Assembly: GCA_029203125.1 (NCBI GenBank)
Contig: CP119317.1
Location: 806,001-870,000 of the forward strand
Length of the DNA: 64,000 nt
Reading direction: 5' to 3'
Source: Candidatus Cohnella colombiensis
Lineage (GTDB): Bacteria; Bacillota; Bacilli; Paenibacillales; Paenibacillaceae
Position 1 is the stretch's first letter. Every line of letters begins with the position of its first letter. The notes beneath the pieces were generated by a model that saw nothing but the letters and a program-made list of their open reading frames with translations, did no database searches and was not told the origin of the DNA. Position numbers and translations under genes: made by a program. Positions 62,580 through 64,000 of the stretch are shown piece after piece.

Positions 62580-62866
62580 AATGCGTTGATGGAGACAACT
62601 AAGCAGTGCCTTCTTGCAGGGAGGGAACGTCGTAGACTGAGAGCGTTCCTAAGAAATAAGGCTGCCTAAATTCACTCCGTAGCAGTCCTCTGAACGTGCA
62701 TAAGCACCAATAGGAGGTACCGGATCACGGCCCGTTATGCCGGTTGAAGAGGGAATATCGGAAAGCGCATCGTCGCTGGCGAAGAGTAGGTTACTCAATC
62801 GCAGATATTTCAATAAAGGGTGGTACCACGGTCTTTTCGTCCCTTACGGGAGAGAAGGCCTTTTTT
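62580..62866 (+). promoter_or_regulatory. T-box riboswitch of pheST
   Basis: The T-box sequence AAGGGTGGTACCACGG (62816-62831) is conserved. A terminator follows: GGTCTTTTCGTCCC (62830-62843) pairs with GGGAGAGAAGGCC (62848-62860) and eight T follow. The long structured leader contains the TTC triplet in AAATTCACTC (62671-62673), a plausible Phe specifier codon. Uncharged tRNA-Phe would pair with the specifier and T-box and prevent termination, raising pheST expression. Confidence 0.93.
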
Positions 62867-62896
62867 TTATTTCATTGCGACAAGGGGCGATTGAGA

Positions 62897-63931
62897 ATGA
62901 AGGACCGATTAGAGGCGTTACGGCGCGAGGCGCTGGAACAGCTTCAAGGCGTTGCAGATGCAACGACATTGAACGATCTTCGTGTTCAATATTTGGGCAA
63001 GAAGGGGCAATTGACTGAAATTTTGCGAGGTATGGGTGGATTGAGCGCCGAAGAGCGCCCGATCATCGGGCAAGTTGGGAATGACGTTCGCGCAGCAATT
63101 GAGGCTGTCATTGCTGAAAAGCAAGAAGGGTTTGATCGCGCTGCGGTCGCACATCGTCTTCAAGCGGAAACGATTGACGTTACGCTGCCTGGTCAAGCAC
63201 TCGGTATAGGTGCGGTTCATCCATTGAACAAGGTCGCACAAGAAATCGAAGATATTTTCATTGGGATGGGCTATACAATTGCAGAAGGTCCAGAGGTGGA
63301 AACAGATTTTTTCAACTTTGAAGCTTTGAATTTGCCGAAAAACCACCCCGCTCGTGACATGCAAGACTCGTTTTATATTACAGACGAGATTTTACTTAGA
63401 ACACATACGTCTCCAGTCCAAATTCGTACGATGAAAGCAATGAATGGAAAGACTCCGGTTAAAGTGATCTGCCCAGGCAAAGTGTATCGTCGTGATGATG
63501 ATGACGCGACACACTCGTTCATGTTCCATCAAATCGAAGGGCTCGTAATCGGGCCGAACATTCGAATGAGCGACCTAAAGGGAACGTTGCTACAATTCGT
63601 TCGTGAAATGTATGGACCGCAGATGGAAATACGTCTTCGTCCAAGCTTCTTCCCGTTCACAGAGCCGAGTGCGGAAGTAGACGTAACGTGTGCGCAATGT
63701 GGAGGCAGTGGCTGTCGCATGTGTAAGCACACAGGCTGGATCGAAATTCTCGGCTGCGGCATGGTTCATCCGAAGGTGCTGGAGCATGGTGGATATGATC
63801 CGAACGAAGTGACGGGTTTTGCATTTGGTATGGGTGTGGAGCGGATTGCTCTCTTGAAATATGACATCGACGATATTCGTCATTTTTATGCGAATGACGT
63901 GAGATTTAATAGTCAGTTTGCAAAGCTGTGA
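62897..63931 (+). CDS. pheS: Phenylalanyl-tRNA synthetase alpha subunit
   Basis: ATG 62897 follows AAGGGGCG at 9 bases, giving the standard 344 residues (MKDRLEALRREALEQLQGVA). Longer in-frame starts lie within the T-box leader. The N-terminal coiled coil (about 1-85) binds tRNA; the class II catalytic core contains HPLNKVAQEIEDIFIGMGYT, NFEALNLPKNHPARDMQDSF, RTHTSPVQIRTM (motif 2), FHQIEGLVIG, and motif 3 GFAFGMGVERIALLKYDIDD. It forms the alpha2-beta2 enzyme with PheT, which starts 48 bases downstream. Confidence 0.98.
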   Translation: MKDRLEALRREALEQLQGVADATTLNDLRVQYLGKKGQLTEILRGMGGLSAEERPIIGQVGNDVRAAIEAVIAEKQEGFDRAAVAHRLQAETIDVTLPGQALGIGAVHPLNKVAQEIEDIFIGMGYTIAEGPEVETDFFNFEALNLPKNHPARDMQDSFYITDEILLRTHTSPVQIRTMKAMNGKTPVKVICPGKVYRRDDDDATHSFMFHQIEGLVIGPNIRMSDLKGTLLQFVREMYGPQMEIRLRPSFFPFTEPSAEVDVTCAQCGGSGCRMCKHTGWIEILGCGMVHPKVLEHGGYDPNEVTGFAFGMGVERIALLKYDIDDIRHFYANDVRFNSQFAKL

Positions 63932-63978
63932 TATGTAGGCGTGTACGACTAATTTTGCGAAAATGAAGGGAGTTTCCC

Positions 63979-64000
63979 ATGAACGTATCCTATCGGTGGT
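63979..64000 (+). CDS. pheT: Phenylalanyl-tRNA synthetase beta subunit, first codons (3' truncated by window)
   Basis: Only 22 bases are visible. They read MNVSYRW, matching the usual PheT start M(N/K/F)VSYKWL, behind GAAGGGAG at a suitable distance. Position after pheS supports the assignment. Confidence 0.85.

Overview
The window is chromosomal DNA from a Gram-positive, endospore-forming Bacillota, most likely a Paenibacillaceae member (Paenibacillus or Cohnella type). The evidence is a Paenibacillus-like 16S sequence, strong AGGAGG ribosome-binding sites with many GTG/TTG starts, a YyaC spore protease relative, a LiaFSR envelope-stress system, and T-box and cobalamin riboswitches. The order perR, ygzB, ygxA, rrn, tRNA array matches, from memory, the Bacillus subtilis rrnD neighbourhood. 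No prophage, plasmid, CRISPR array or resistance island was seen.

Layout. 0-6.6 kb: the end of an Idh/MocA dehydrogenase, an EAL protein, the gatCAB operon, a small membrane protein behind a candidate LiaR operator, and perR. 6.6-9.9 kb: a membrane-anchored family-18 glycosidase, ygzB and ygxA. 9.9-16.9 kb: a complete 16S-23S-5S operon followed by 15 tRNA genes. 17-21.8 kb: a Lia/Psp envelope-stress operon with two PspA paralogues, a PspC protein, LiaF and the LiaSR pair. 21.9-27.1 kb: zwf, a cyclase-family enzyme, a DUF1128 protein, a YyaC relative, an alpha/beta hydrolase and a methyltransferase. 27.1-28.8 kb: an IS110-family insertion sequence with a plausible bridge-RNA region. 28.8-35.4 kb: a LacI-regulated maltodextrin operon (binding protein, two permeases, GH13 enzyme; no ATPase). 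35.4-40.4 kb: a diguanylate cyclase plus PilZ pair, a membrane cupredoxin, a DedA protein, a thioredoxin-like protein and a metallo-beta-lactamase-fold hydrolase.

40.4-46.7 kb holds a reduced Tad/Flp-like secretion or pilus operon (CpaB, CpaE, CpaF, TadB, TadC) followed by two tiny paralogous membrane peptides, missed by a 60-codon ORF cutoff, and two pseudopilin-like proteins. A terminator-bearing leader precedes the operon. I consider this and the IS110 bridge-RNA region the most interesting parts. 46.8-53.2 kb: an M24 peptidase, uncharacterised proteins including a probable nuclease-fold/winged-helix protein, a 51-bp tandem repeat array built of palindromes, and an MMPL transporter. 53.4-58.6 kb: a GGDEF-EAL protein, a cluster of 23-bp repeats, and metE under a cobalamin riboswitch. 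58.6-62.5 kb: a copper module (CopC-CopD fusion, two-component system, YcnI-like protein). The window ends with a T-box leader, pheS and the first codons of pheT.

Regulatory themes are envelope stress (LiaFSR, PspA/PspC), peroxide/metal stress (PerR), copper handling, cyclic di-GMP signalling (one DGC, one GGDEF-EAL, one degenerate-looking EAL, one PilZ), and RNA-based control (T-box, B12 riboswitch, intra-operon hairpins). All product names are from reading motifs; no database search was run.
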